55,624 nucleotides of DNA from Prochlorococcus sp. AG-363-B11 (lineage in GTDB: Bacteria; Cyanobacteriota; Cyanobacteriia; PCC-6307; Cyanobiaceae). The position numbers and the translations under genes were made by a program. This document shows, piece after piece, positions 38,520 to 47,148 of the stretch (the first letter of the stretch is position 1; the number at the start of each line of letters is the position of its first letter). The stretch is from the NCBI GenBank assembly GCA_003278425.1, contig QCFE01000011.1, positions 1 through 55,624 on the forward strand. Reading direction: 5' to 3'. A model generated the notes under the pieces. The model searched no databases, was not told the origin of the DNA, and saw only the letters and a program-made list of their open reading frames with translations.

Positions 38520-38880
38520 TACGAATTGATCACATTGTTCTCTAACGATATCAATCTGTTTTGGATTGTCTAGTTAGGTTTATAGATTCAATATGCCTAG
38601 GCCTGAAGCCATTCTCTATCTAAGGAAGGTTAAGCAAAGGTAACTTATAATTACTCTCGTTTCATGTTGGAGTGCTTCAACACCTCTAACCTCCAATATC
38701 TGATGCTGATCGAAATAAATTGCCGAAAAATAAATACTTCAATTAATCTTGGAGGGACTCATTGTTAAAAATTAAGATCATATTTTTTTTGAGATAAAGC
38801 ATTTGTTCAGGTTGCATTAATTGAGACTTGAGAATATCCCATTTATGTGTTGTGATCTGTTTATATTCAAAGTTTATTAA
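38520..38880. other. 361-bp gap without a recognised gene
   Basis: This is the other stretch over 300 bp without a gene. It contains no open frame of credible length (the best is 16 codons from an ATG at 38592). A weak hairpin GTTGGA/TTCAAC lies near 38666-38681, and eight Ts follow an AT-rich area at 38783-38790. It could hold promoters for the flanking divergent genes or a small RNA; I see no known RNA family. Confidence 0.5.
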
Positions 38881-39168
38881 ATGACAAATTCTTGTTCGTT
38901 CAGAATAACTCGTACTGCTGAAGATCTAGCTCAGACAGTTACTGCAATTTCACAAAGATTGGTGAAGCTTGAGCAGCGAATAGATGCCTTAGAGTTGCAG
39001 TCCGCTGAATCTAAAGATGTCCAGTCAGATGAAGAGATTAATATGCTTGATGGTGTAGATCTGCTTTTGGAAGAATGCAAAGGACTGCTCAACAATTCGT
39101 CTAATGAAACAGAATCTGATGAGATTTGGGTTGAAGAAAGTATTGAAAATGATGATATTGCGGCTTGA
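38881..39168 (+). CDS. Small acidic coiled-coil protein
   Basis: A 95-residue protein. Residues about 13-45 have a heptad pattern with LAQTVTAISQRLVKLEQRIDALEL, a probable coiled coil; the C-terminal half is strongly acidic. I do not recognise the family. The ATG at 38881 is the only candidate start. Competing frames on the other strand have no such pattern, so this strand is more likely to be coding. It ends 34 bp from the convergent aminotransferase gene. Confidence 0.62.
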   Translation: MTNSCSFRITRTAEDLAQTVTAISQRLVKLEQRIDALELQSAESKDVQSDEEINMLDGVDLLLEECKGLLNNSSNETESDEIWVEESIENDDIAA

Positions 39169-39202
39169 AGAATCTAGCTCAATCAGCTGAATGCGAAATA
39201 AA

Positions 39203-40357
39203 TTAATTGGAGTCTGCATTTAGGATTCTTGTAGCTGTAGAAACTCCTGTTCCTAGAGGCTTGTTTAATCCATTTAGTAGGTCTAAAGCTGATTCTATTG
39301 CAGCTACTGCAGTAATAATATCTCGATCATTAATAAAACCAAGGTGACCAATACGGAAAATCTTTCCTTTGAGATGGTCTTGCCCTCCTGCAAGAAGAAT
39401 ATCAAAGTTGTTTTTTATAATTTTTCGTATTTTCTCTGCATCTAGGCCATCAGGCTGTACAGAGGTAATCGCAGGGCTGCCAAAACCATCTTTTGCAAAA
39501 AGTGTTAAGCCTATTGATTTCATCGCCTCTTGAGTTGCTTTCATATGTCTTTTGTGTCGATTAAATATGGAATTCAGCCCTTCATCTTTCATAATTAAAA
39601 GTGATTCTTCAAGAGCAAAGTATAGATTTACACTTGGAGTAAATGGATTGCTATCTTTATCTAAAGTTTTTTTATAAGATTGAAGATCTAAATAAAATTT
39701 TGGAAGATTTGATCTTTTACTTGCTTCCCAAGCATTTTCATTCATTGCAACAAAACTGAGCCCTGGCGGCATCATGTAACCTTTTTGAGATCCAGATGCT
39801 ATAACATCAATCCCCCATTCATCCATTGGAACATTACATGCACCAATACTTGTTACGCAATCTGCAATTATTATGGCATTTCTATGAGCTTTAACATGAC
39901 GACTAATTGCTTTTAAATCATTAATAACACCTGTAGATGTTTCAGAATGAGTGATTATTACTGCACGGATTTCATTATCCTTTTCAAGGATAGATTTAAA
40001 CTTTTCAGGATCTAATGCTTCCCCCCAGTTTGCTTTTATAGTTGTTACATTTAGACCATAAGCTGTAGCAACTTTTACCCATCTTTCTCCAAATTTGCCA
40101 TTCTCTCCACATATGACTTTGTCACCTTTGCTAAGAGTGTTAACTATTGCCGCTTCCATTGCAGCAGTTCCACTGCCTGTGATTGTTAGAACATCTCCTT
40201 TTGTTTGATGAAGCCATTTCAGAAGGCCAGAAGTTCTTTTGACAATTTGTTGGAACTCTTGACTTCTATGTCCGATAGGATGCTTCCCTAGTGCTTTTAA
40301 GACTCTTTCGGGAACTGGCGTGGGGCCAGGGATCATTAAAGTAAGTTTGTCTTGCAT
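39203..40357 (-). CDS. Class V aminotransferase (alanine-glyoxylate / serine-pyruvate type)
   Basis: A PLP aminotransferase of 384 residues from the ATG at 40357; the open frame continues 27 codons upstream but the start MQDKLTLMIPGPTPVPERV is the family's. Motifs include TGSGTAAMEAA (60-70), HSETSTG (137-143), ADCVTS (165-170) and the cofactor lysine in SGSQKGYM (Lys192). The class covers alanine-glyoxylate and serine-pyruvate enzymes and the large subunit of soluble hydrogenase annotated in cyanobacteria. Photorespiratory glyoxylate handling is likely but not shown by sequence. Confidence 0.93.
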   Translation of the reverse strand: MQDKLTLMIPGPTPVPERVLKALGKHPIGHRSQEFQQIVKRTSGLLKWLHQTKGDVLTITGSGTAAMEAAIVNTLSKGDKVICGENGKFGERWVKVATAYGLNVTTIKANWGEALDPEKFKSILEKDNEIRAVIITHSETSTGVINDLKAISRHVKAHRNAIIIADCVTSIGACNVPMDEWGIDVIASGSQKGYMMPPGLSFVAMNENAWEASKRSNLPKFYLDLQSYKKTLDKDSNPFTPSVNLYFALEESLLIMKDEGLNSIFNRHKRHMKATQEAMKSIGLTLFAKDGFGSPAITSVQPDGLDAEKIRKIIKNNFDILLAGGQDHLKGKIFRIGHLGFINDRDIITAVAAIESALDLLNGLNKPLGTGVSTATRILNADSN

Positions 40358-40432
40358 GGAAGAAGTACTTATAAAAGCTATCTTAAAAAAACTATCAAGA
40401 AAATTTCTTGACTCATTTTTTCTTTTGTTGAT

Positions 40433-41581
40433 TTGCAAGGATTCACTCTTCCTATTTGGGTAGCAGCAGCAGCTAAGGCTGCAGCTCAGGTTTTAACTGA
40501 GCAATCTGTTGATGTCCAGCAAAGGATTGATGTTCCTAATAATGAAGAATCAATAGTTGTTCCTATTCGGTCAGCAGCTTTATTGAATAGTGGAGAAAAG
40601 GCAATTGGTATCAGTCATTGTGATTCGGGGGAAGGATTGGATTTAACACGTGATTTGGAAATATGGACTTGTATTGAATTCAAAAAAATTAATCAGAACC
40701 ATTTTCCGGAAAAGTTGTTTATAGATTCTGAGCATTGGTTGCAAATTATTCCAGGTTACGGGGTTGGGAAAATATCTTCATCGCATGAAATCTCTATTTC
40801 TCAATTTGCTCGTGATTTGTTGCGTTATAACCTTTACCCTTTTCTTAAGAAAGGATATTTTTTGCAATTAGAGATAATATTTCCTTACGGGAAAGAATTA
40901 GCGAAGAGAACTAGTAATCATGCTTTTGGTGTTGTTGATGGTCTTGCATTAATTGGAACCCAACTTGATGTACAAGTAAGTGCTTCACCGCATCAATTGC
41001 AACAGACAATTCAATCTCTGCGTTCGCGTTGCTCAGATGAAATTTTCTCTGGCTCTTTAATTTTTGTAATTGGTGAAAATGGTTTTAATTTAGCCTTGGA
41101 TTTTGGAATACCTTCTCATCAAATTATTAAAACTGGTAATTGGCTAGGACCCTTACTTGTTGCTGCAGCTCAAGAAGATGTTAAAGAGTTATTGCTATTT
41201 GGCTATCATGGAAAACTTGTTAAATTGGCTGGCGGTGTTTTTCATACTCATCACCATTTAGCTGATAATCGCTTAGAAACTTTAATTTCCTTAGCATTTA
41301 AAGAAGGCATATCTTCCACTTTGATTAAAGCTTTTGAGAATGCAGAGTCTATTGAGGAAGCTTTATTGATATTAGAAAGTAAAGATATTATGAGCGCTAA
41401 AAGGTTGTGGGAACGACTAGTGACTGAGGTTGAAAAAAGGAGTAAGCAATATGTTCAAAGATATGACTCTTCTTCTATTGAGATAGGCGCAATTATGTTT
41501 GATCGAAATAGAAAATTACGTTGGGCTGGACCTATTGCTTTCAATACAATGAAATCTCTTGGCTTGAAGCTAGAAGACTAG
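40433..41581 (+). CDS. cbiD: Cobalt-precorrin-5B C1-methyltransferase
   Basis: CbiD methylates C1 in anaerobic-type cobalamin synthesis. The 382-residue protein begins GFTLPIWVAAAAKAA and carries the GYGVGKISS segment, FPYGKELAKRTSN (early central) and FGYHGKLVKLAGGVFHTHH late in the chain, all typical of CbiD. The start is TTG at 40433 (TTGCAAGGATTC), 75 bp from the divergent aminotransferase start. Marine picocyanobacteria make pseudocobalamin, which would use this step. The next gene, guaA, starts 55 bp downstream. Confidence 0.94.
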   Translation: MQGFTLPIWVAAAAKAAAQVLTEQSVDVQQRIDVPNNEESIVVPIRSAALLNSGEKAIGISHCDSGEGLDLTRDLEIWTCIEFKKINQNHFPEKLFIDSEHWLQIIPGYGVGKISSSHEISISQFARDLLRYNLYPFLKKGYFLQLEIIFPYGKELAKRTSNHAFGVVDGLALIGTQLDVQVSASPHQLQQTIQSLRSRCSDEIFSGSLIFVIGENGFNLALDFGIPSHQIIKTGNWLGPLLVAAAQEDVKELLLFGYHGKLVKLAGGVFHTHHHLADNRLETLISLAFKEGISSTLIKAFENAESIEEALLILESKDIMSAKRLWERLVTEVEKRSKQYVQRYDSSSIEIGAIMFDRNRKLRWAGPIAFNTMKSLGLKLED

Positions 41582-41636
41582 TCACATTGGCAATTGTATC
41601 TATTCTGAGTTTCTAGGAAACTTTTGATTTTTAGAT

Positions 41637-43223
41637 ATGGACAATTCCAGTTTTAAAATTGACCGAAAGCCGTCAATTGTAATTCTTGACTTTGGTTCTC
41701 AATACTCTGAGTTGATAGCAAGAAGGATTAGAGAAACAGAAGTTTATTCCTTGGTTTTGGGATACACCACTACTGCAAAACAATTACGAGAACTTGCTCC
41801 TCAAGGCATCATTTTAAGTGGTGGCCCTAGTTCAGTGTATGAAGAGAGAGCACCTATGCCTGATCCGGCTATTTGGGATTTAGGTATTCCTGTTTTAGGT
41901 GTTTGTTATGGGATGCAAGTTATGGTGCAGCAGTTGGGAGGTGTTGTTGGATCAGCAATTGGCAAAGCTGAATATGGGAAAGCGCCTTTACAAGTAGATG
42001 ATCCAACTGCGTTATTAACTAATGTAGAAAATGGCTCGACAATGTGGATGAGTCATGGAGATTCTGTTCAGAAATTACCTGATCATTTTGTCCGGTTGGC
42101 ACATACAGCAAATACTTTAGATGCTGCAATTGCGTCACATAAGAACAGTTTTTACGGTGTCCAATTTCACCCTGAAGTTGTTCATTCTACTCAAGGCATG
42201 ATATTAATTAGGAACTTTGTCTATAACATTTGCTGTTGTCAGCCTGATTGGACTACAAAGACTTTTATTGATGAAGCAATTAACCATGTTAGAGATAAAG
42301 TTGGAAATAAAAGAGTTTTGTTGGCTTTATCTGGAGGCGTAGATTCTTCTACACTTGCATTTCTTTTGAAACAGGCTATAGGTAAACAACTTACATGCAT
42401 GTTTATTGATCAAGGCTTTATGAGGAAAGGTGAGCCTGAATTTTTAATGGAATTCTTTGATCGTAAATTTAATATAAATGTTCAATATATTAATGCTAGA
42501 GATCGCTTTTTGTTCAAACTAAAAGGGATTATTGACCCTGAGGAGAAGAGAAAAATTATAGGGACTGAATTTATTCGTGTTTTTGAGGAGGAGAGTCTAC
42601 GTTTAGGACCTTTTGATTATCTTGCCCAAGGGACCCTATACCCAGATGTTATTGAGAGTTCAGGTACAAATATTGATCCTAAAACTGGTGAAAGAATTGC
42701 AGTTAAGATAAAAAGCCATCACAATGTTGGGGGATTACCTAAGGATTTACAATTTAAATTAGTTGAACCATTGCGAACCTTATTTAAGGATGAAGTAAGA
42801 AAAGTTGGCAGGTCTTTAGGTTTGCCAGATGAGATTGTTGGACGTCACCCTTTTCCTGGACCTGGCTTAGCAATTCGAATACTGGGAGAGGTTACTAATC
42901 AAAAATTAAATTGTCTTCGTGATGCAGATCTAATAGTCAGAGAAGAAATAGCACGCGCTGGTTTATATCATGACGTATGGCAGGCTTTTGCTGTTTTATT
43001 ACCTGTTCGTTCAGTAGGTGTAATGGGGGATCAGCGAACATATGCTTGGCCAATTGTTCTAAGATGTGTTTCTAGTGAGGATGGGATGACAGCAGATTGG
43101 TCTAGGTTACCTAATGAATTGTTAGAGTTAATTTCGAATCGGATTGTCAATGAGGTAGAAGGAGTTAATCGCGTTGTTTTAGATATAACTAGTAAGCCAC
43201 CTGGAACTATTGAGTGGGAGTAA
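41637..43223 (+). CDS. guaA: GMP synthase (glutamine-hydrolysing)
   Basis: GuaA aminates XMP to GMP. The 528-residue fused enzyme has a class I glutamine amidotransferase domain with the nucleophile in GVCYGMQ (Cys90) and FHPE (177-180), then an ATP pyrophosphatase loop SGGVDSS (232-238), and the dimerisation domain with [11 protein letters not shown]. The final [13 protein letters not shown] is the standard GuaA C-terminus. Purine synthesis genes purL and purF lie elsewhere in the window, not in an operon with it. Confidence 0.98.
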   Translation: MDNSSFKIDRKPSIVILDFGSQYSELIARRIRETEVYSLVLGYTTTAKQLRELAPQGIILSGGPSSVYEERAPMPDPAIWDLGIPVLGVCYGMQVMVQQLGGVVGSAIGKAEYGKAPLQVDDPTALLTNVENGSTMWMSHGDSVQKLPDHFVRLAHTANTLDAAIASHKNSFYGVQFHPEVVHSTQGMILIRNFVYNICCCQPDWTTKTFIDEAINHVRDKVGNKRVLLALSGGVDSSTLAFLLKQAIGKQLTCMFIDQGFMRKGEPEFLMEFFDRKFNINVQYINARDRFLFKLKGIIDPEEKRKIIGTEFIRVFEEESLRLGPFDYLAQGTLYPDVIESSGTNIDPKTGERIAVKIKSHHNVGGLPKDLQFKLVEPLRTLFKDEVRKVGRSLGLPDEIVGRHPFPGPGLAIRILGEVTNQKLNCLRDADLIVREEIARAGLYHDVWQAFAVLLPVRSVGVMGDQRTYAWPIVLRCVSSEDGMTADWSRLPNELLELISNRIVNEVEGVNRVVLDITSKPPGTIEWE

Positions 43224-43322
43224 TTAAAAAATTCTTTTCATAAGTTTGAGTAGTTTTTATTGTTTATAGACTGGTAAAAAGATGAATAATAGCTATTTTG
43301 AATTAACTTCTTCTTCATAGCA

Positions 43323-43934
43323 TTGACAGTAGCTAATCAGTCGGAATTAGGTGTTGATCGTAGACTTCAGTATGACAGCATCAAGATATCAGGAAAAACA
43401 ATTTTTCTTAATCCTTTCCTTTATTGGCGTAGATTTGATAGCAATATGGATCGTTGGTTAAGAGAGCCTGGTCAGATTGGAGAAGAGCAAATTGCTCTTA
43501 ACCGTAGCCGCTTTTATCCAGAAATAGATTGGAATTATTTAGAAGAAGATGAGCGTAATATTAAAGATGCAGCTATAGAAATGTTTCTAAAAAGTCTTGA
43601 TTTGATAAGCACCTTCCATCCTGATTTAAATGCTGGCCAATTACTTGAGATAGAACGTAAAATGGCAGTAACGAAAAAGCGTGCTTTTGAAAGGTGGGTG
43701 ACAAAGTCATTTAGAAAGAAATGGAATCTTGAGACACAGGAAAAGCAACGTTTTGCTAGGGAGCGCTTTGTTCGAGAATGGCAAGAATGGTTTTCCCATG
43801 AGACGACACAAAAGGCCCTCATCCCATTTGTAGCGATTTTTTCTTTAGCTATGTTTAGTGGTTGGTCATTAGGCTTTTCAAGCAATAGCTGCACGCCATA
43901 CTTTTCCTCTACAAATGCTACTCAAATGAATTAA
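43323..43934 (+). CDS. Basic protein with a C-terminal membrane segment, unknown function
   Basis: A 203-residue protein I do not recognise. The N-terminal part has aromatic-rich stretches (NPFLYWRRFDSNMDRWLREP, about 30-49, and FYPEIDWNYL). Residues about 105-160 are very rich in Arg, Lys, Glu and Trp and look helical. One hydrophobic segment (about 165-185) near the C-terminus would anchor it, leaving a short tail with one cysteine. The start is TTG at 43323. It lies 10 bp ahead of the next unknown gene and upstream of the PBP2 gene, so a role at the envelope is possible, but this is inference only. Confidence 0.72.
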   Translation: MTVANQSELGVDRRLQYDSIKISGKTIFLNPFLYWRRFDSNMDRWLREPGQIGEEQIALNRSRFYPEIDWNYLEEDERNIKDAAIEMFLKSLDLISTFHPDLNAGQLLEIERKMAVTKKRAFERWVTKSFRKKWNLETQEKQRFARERFVREWQEWFSHETTQKALIPFVAIFSLAMFSGWSLGFSSNSCTPYFSSTNATQMN

Positions 43935-43944
43935 TCTTTGAGGC

Positions 43945-44322
43945 ATGCCACAAAAATCAATTTCGAGCTATCATGTTGTTTTTATGGAGACAGTCCTTCC
44001 TGTAGGACTTGCAATTGTTAATCGAGCTAAAAAAGGACTTTTAGGTAAGGTGATTGATGGTTTTGTGTCTTCAGATCTTCCCATTCAGAAGTTAAAAGAA
44101 GAGGGATCAGAAGATGCAAAATCAGTAAGAATGAAGCTTGATCAAATTATTCCTGGCCTAGGAAATCCAGTTGTAGAAGTTAAAGTATCAGTGAATCCTA
44201 AATCAGTAAATAATGAAGTAAGCTTCAGTGATACTGAATTATCTAATATTCTAAATAGAATTGAATCTAGAATGAATTCTTTAAAGATGTATCTAGATGA
44301 CTCATTTAAATCAACTCATTAG
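43945..44322 (+). CDS. Conserved-looking small protein, unknown function
   Basis: A 125-residue protein without a recognised family. The N-terminal section, ETVLPVGLAIVNRAKKGLLGKVIDGFV, is amphipathic and could bind membranes; then come a charged helix, a GLGNPVVEVKVSVNP strand pair and a C-terminal helix with NRIESRMNSLKMYL. The ATG at 43945 is used here; an ATG at 43984 (METVLP) is an equal candidate and would remove 13 residues. It lies between the basic membrane protein (10 bp) and the PBP2 gene (24 bp), suggesting one transcript. Confidence 0.68.
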   Translation: MPQKSISSYHVVFMETVLPVGLAIVNRAKKGLLGKVIDGFVSSDLPIQKLKEEGSEDAKSVRMKLDQIIPGLGNPVVEVKVSVNPKSVNNEVSFSDTELSNILNRIESRMNSLKMYLDDSFKSTH

Positions 44323-44346
44323 TTTAATGCCTTTATATTTTACAAA

Positions 44347-46131
44347 GTGATTAATAGGAATAGAAAGACTTATCAATTATCAAATCAAATAAATCTTTTA
44401 ATCTTAATTATTGTTGCACTTTTTTCATCTATCATTGGCAGATTATTTTGGTTGCAAATCATTAAAGGTGCATTTTATCGAACTCTCTCTGATGAAAATC
44501 GTATTCGCTTAGTTGCTAATCCTCCTATTAGAGGTAAAATTACTAGCGCAGGGGGAGAGCTATTAGCTGATAATACATTAAGATTCTCTTTAATTGCCAA
44601 GACTCATATTATTCCTAGAAAAGAGTGGCCAAGTTTATTAAAAAGGCTGTCAAACTTGTTAGAAGTAAATGAAGATAACTTGAGTAGATCTTATCAAAAT
44701 GGCCTTTTAAATAATGATTTTAGCATTCTTTTATTAAGTAGTCTATCTAATAAACAAGTCTTGCAATTTAAAGAACAAGAATCAACTTTTCCAGGAATAG
44801 AAATTAATATTGGATTAGTTCGCTATTATCCTAATGGAAATTTTGCTTCACATATTCTTGGTTATACTCAATTAATAACATTGGACGAATATAAAAAACT
44901 TTCTCGTAAAGGCTATAAAATAAAAGATGTAATTGGCAGAAGTGGAATAGAAGCTGCATTTGAAACTTATTTAAGGGGTAAGTGGGGAGGTGAGATGTTG
45001 GAAGTAGATGCAGCTGGAAATTTTCAACGTAGTCTTGGTTATCAACCTCCAGTTGCAGGAAATGATTTAAAATTAACTTTAGATTTTAAGTTACAAAAGG
45101 CTGCAGAGAAAGCACTTGATGATCTATCAGCTGGAGCAATAGTTGTTTTAGAACCAAATACTGGCGCTATTAAAGCTATGGCAAGTAAGCCAGGCTTTGA
45201 CCCTAATTTTTTTACAAAACCAATAAGAACTCAAAAAGAATATAAGGATATCTTTTTGTCATCACAAAGTCCTTTATTAAGCCGAGCTTTGAATGCATAT
45301 GATCCAGGCAGCACATGGAAAATTGTTACTGGGATGGCTGGCATGGAGAGTGGCAAATTTGCGCCAAATGTACGTTTACAAACGACATCATGTATAAAAT
45401 ATGGATCGCATTGTTTTCCAGAATATAATCGTAAAGGCTGGGGCGAAATTGGTTTTGAAGATGCTTTTAGAGTTTCTAGTAATACTTTTTTTTATCAGAT
45501 AGGAACGGCGGTGGGGATTGAACAATTGTATAATTCTGCAATTAAGCTCGGCTTTAATAATCGAACAGGAATAGAGGTATCAGCTGAGGAAAGTCGAGGA
45601 TTTGTAGGGAATAAAGAGTGGGCTTCTGCTGGACGAGGTTGGGGTCAACCCGGAACAACGCCTTGGATACCAGAAGATATTGCTAGTGCATCGATTGGTC
45701 AGGCTGTTGTGCAAGTAACACCTCTACAGTTAGCTCGGGCTTATGCTGTTTTTGCAAATGGAGGATATTTAATTACTCCTCATTTGGTTGATGGTGGTAT
45801 TAATTGGCTTTCTTCAAAATATAAAACAAAAGTCAACATAAAACCTACCACATTAGAGACAATTAGGAGAGGACTAAAGAAAGTAGTTGATTCAGGTACA
45901 GGTAGAAATCTTACCTTGAATTTGCCTACACTACCTCCAGTTGCAGGTAAAACAGGGACAGCAGAAGATAGTACTGGTGGAGCTGATCATGCTTGGTTTG
46001 CGTGTTTTGCACCGTATGAATCAAGTGAAATAGTTATTGTTGCTTTTGCACAAAATACACCTGGTGGTGGATCGGTTCATGCACTACCGATGGCTCAGGA
46101 AATTTTAAAGGTATGGCATAATCAGCCTTGA
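44347..46131 (+). CDS. mrdA: Penicillin-binding protein 2 (peptidoglycan transpeptidase)
   Basis: A class B penicillin-binding protein of 594 residues that cross-links peptidoglycan in elongation. It has a single N-terminal membrane anchor (about 14-38), a pedestal domain with the PPIRGKI segment (59-65) and GRSGIE (197-202), and the transpeptidase domain with the active-site STWK (Ser322-Lys325), SSN (377-379) and KTGT (535-538). The early pedestal motifs favour the PBP2 group over FtsI, but the symbol is an inference. The start is GTG at 44347. It follows two unknown genes in an apparent operon. Confidence 0.93.
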   Translation: MINRNRKTYQLSNQINLLILIIVALFSSIIGRLFWLQIIKGAFYRTLSDENRIRLVANPPIRGKITSAGGELLADNTLRFSLIAKTHIIPRKEWPSLLKRLSNLLEVNEDNLSRSYQNGLLNNDFSILLLSSLSNKQVLQFKEQESTFPGIEINIGLVRYYPNGNFASHILGYTQLITLDEYKKLSRKGYKIKDVIGRSGIEAAFETYLRGKWGGEMLEVDAAGNFQRSLGYQPPVAGNDLKLTLDFKLQKAAEKALDDLSAGAIVVLEPNTGAIKAMASKPGFDPNFFTKPIRTQKEYKDIFLSSQSPLLSRALNAYDPGSTWKIVTGMAGMESGKFAPNVRLQTTSCIKYGSHCFPEYNRKGWGEIGFEDAFRVSSNTFFYQIGTAVGIEQLYNSAIKLGFNNRTGIEVSAEESRGFVGNKEWASAGRGWGQPGTTPWIPEDIASASIGQAVVQVTPLQLARAYAVFANGGYLITPHLVDGGINWLSSKYKTKVNIKPTTLETIRRGLKKVVDSGTGRNLTLNLPTLPPVAGKTGTAEDSTGGADHAWFACFAPYESSEIVIVAFAQNTPGGGSVHALPMAQEILKVWHNQP

Positions 46132-46157
46132 GAATAACTTCTAAAATTTGTTATGAA

Positions 46158-46364
46158 TTAAGCTGCTTTTGAAACTTTTGCTTCATCAGACAGTCTATCG
46201 TCTAATAATTGTTTAGCCTCTTCTAAAGAAGAAACATTTGCTCTAAAAGGTAATAAGATTAAGGGACTACTCTTAGGTCTAATTAGCCAACTTTGCTTCT
46301 CTTGTTTTATGAGAAGGAAACCTTTATATTGAGTTGTTGAAATTGATTGAGATAAAGAATGCAT
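46158..46364 (-). CDS. Small conserved-looking protein
   Basis: A 68-residue protein. The central stretch YKGFLLIKQEKQSWLIRP followed by SPLILLPFR has alternating hydrophobic residues that suggest a small beta-sheet, and the end is a helix with SLEEAKQLLDDRL. I recall similar small proteins in marine cyanobacteria but cannot name a family. It is convergent with the PBP2 gene; 211 bp of AT-rich non-coding sequence lie between it and the next leftward gene. Confidence 0.62.
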   Translation of the reverse strand: MHSLSQSISTTQYKGFLLIKQEKQSWLIRPKSSPLILLPFRANVSSLEEAKQLLDDRLSDEAKVSKAA

Positions 46365-46575
46365 TTGATTTGGAAGGGATAGATTAACTACTCTTATTTT
46401 TCAAATCACATATATAGTCTATCAAACGAGAAGGTAAATTTCTATTCATAAAAATAGGATTATTCATATCAACCTTCAAGAAATTCTTCTAACTAATTTT
46501 CGCTGAGAAGAAGATCACTACATCTTTTGCTATATTTTTTATAGACCCTATATATAGTTTTAATTCATTGATTAC

Positions 46576-47100
46576 TTACAGCTTTAAAGGTTTCATTTGA
46601 AGCAATCTATTGAGTATGTCGTTGATGGATGAATCTTCAGCGGGGTTTTTGCTATTACTAGCTAATTGGCGTCCAACGACTTGTGCACCAAGATGTGTGA
46701 ATTGTATTCGCATTGAAATAAGCAATTCCATGCAGCCTCCTCCAGATACACTTGCCATTGCAATTGGCCTTCCATTGAACAAGCTACGAAAATCTGACTC
46801 TTGTACTGAGAGCCATGCAATGGCGTTTGTTAATACTGGTGGGATTGAACCATTGTATTCAGGTGCACAAACAACCCAGTAAGGTCTCGATATCATTTGA
46901 GAGTGAAGATTTGTTATTGCCGATGTAATTCCTAACTCAGCATGTTTTTTGGGACTAAATAGAGGAAGATCTAGGCTGGCCAGATCTAATAATTTAGGAT
47001 TGGCTCCCATCTTTTCTCCTAAAGATACAAATCGATTTGCAAGCTTTAGATTTTCTCCATCACTAGCAGCTATTACTAGTAAATTTTTAATAGTATTCAT
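46576..47100 (-). CDS. NADPH-dependent FMN reductase-like flavoprotein
   Basis: A 174-residue flavodoxin-like protein of the NADPH-dependent FMN reductase family. The signature CAPEYNGSIPPVLTNAIAWLS contains the flavin-contact APEYNGS motif, and ASVSGGGCMELL is the second flavin-binding loop. The N-terminus AASDGENLKLA replaces the usual phosphate loop GSxRxxS, somewhat degenerate. It lies 48 bp downstream of flv1 on the same strand, so it may belong to the flavodiiron transcript and help supply reduced flavin; that link is an inference. Confidence 0.85.
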   Translation of the reverse strand: MNTIKNLLVIAASDGENLKLANRFVSLGEKMGANPKLLDLASLDLPLFSPKKHAELGITSAITNLHSQMISRPYWVVCAPEYNGSIPPVLTNAIAWLSVQESDFRSLFNGRPIAMASVSGGGCMELLISMRIQFTHLGAQVVGRQLASNSKNPAEDSSINDILNRLLQMKPLKL

Positions 47101-47148
47101 GTCATTAATTTACATGTGTTCTGTTGTTAGGTCTATCAGAATTTTTGG

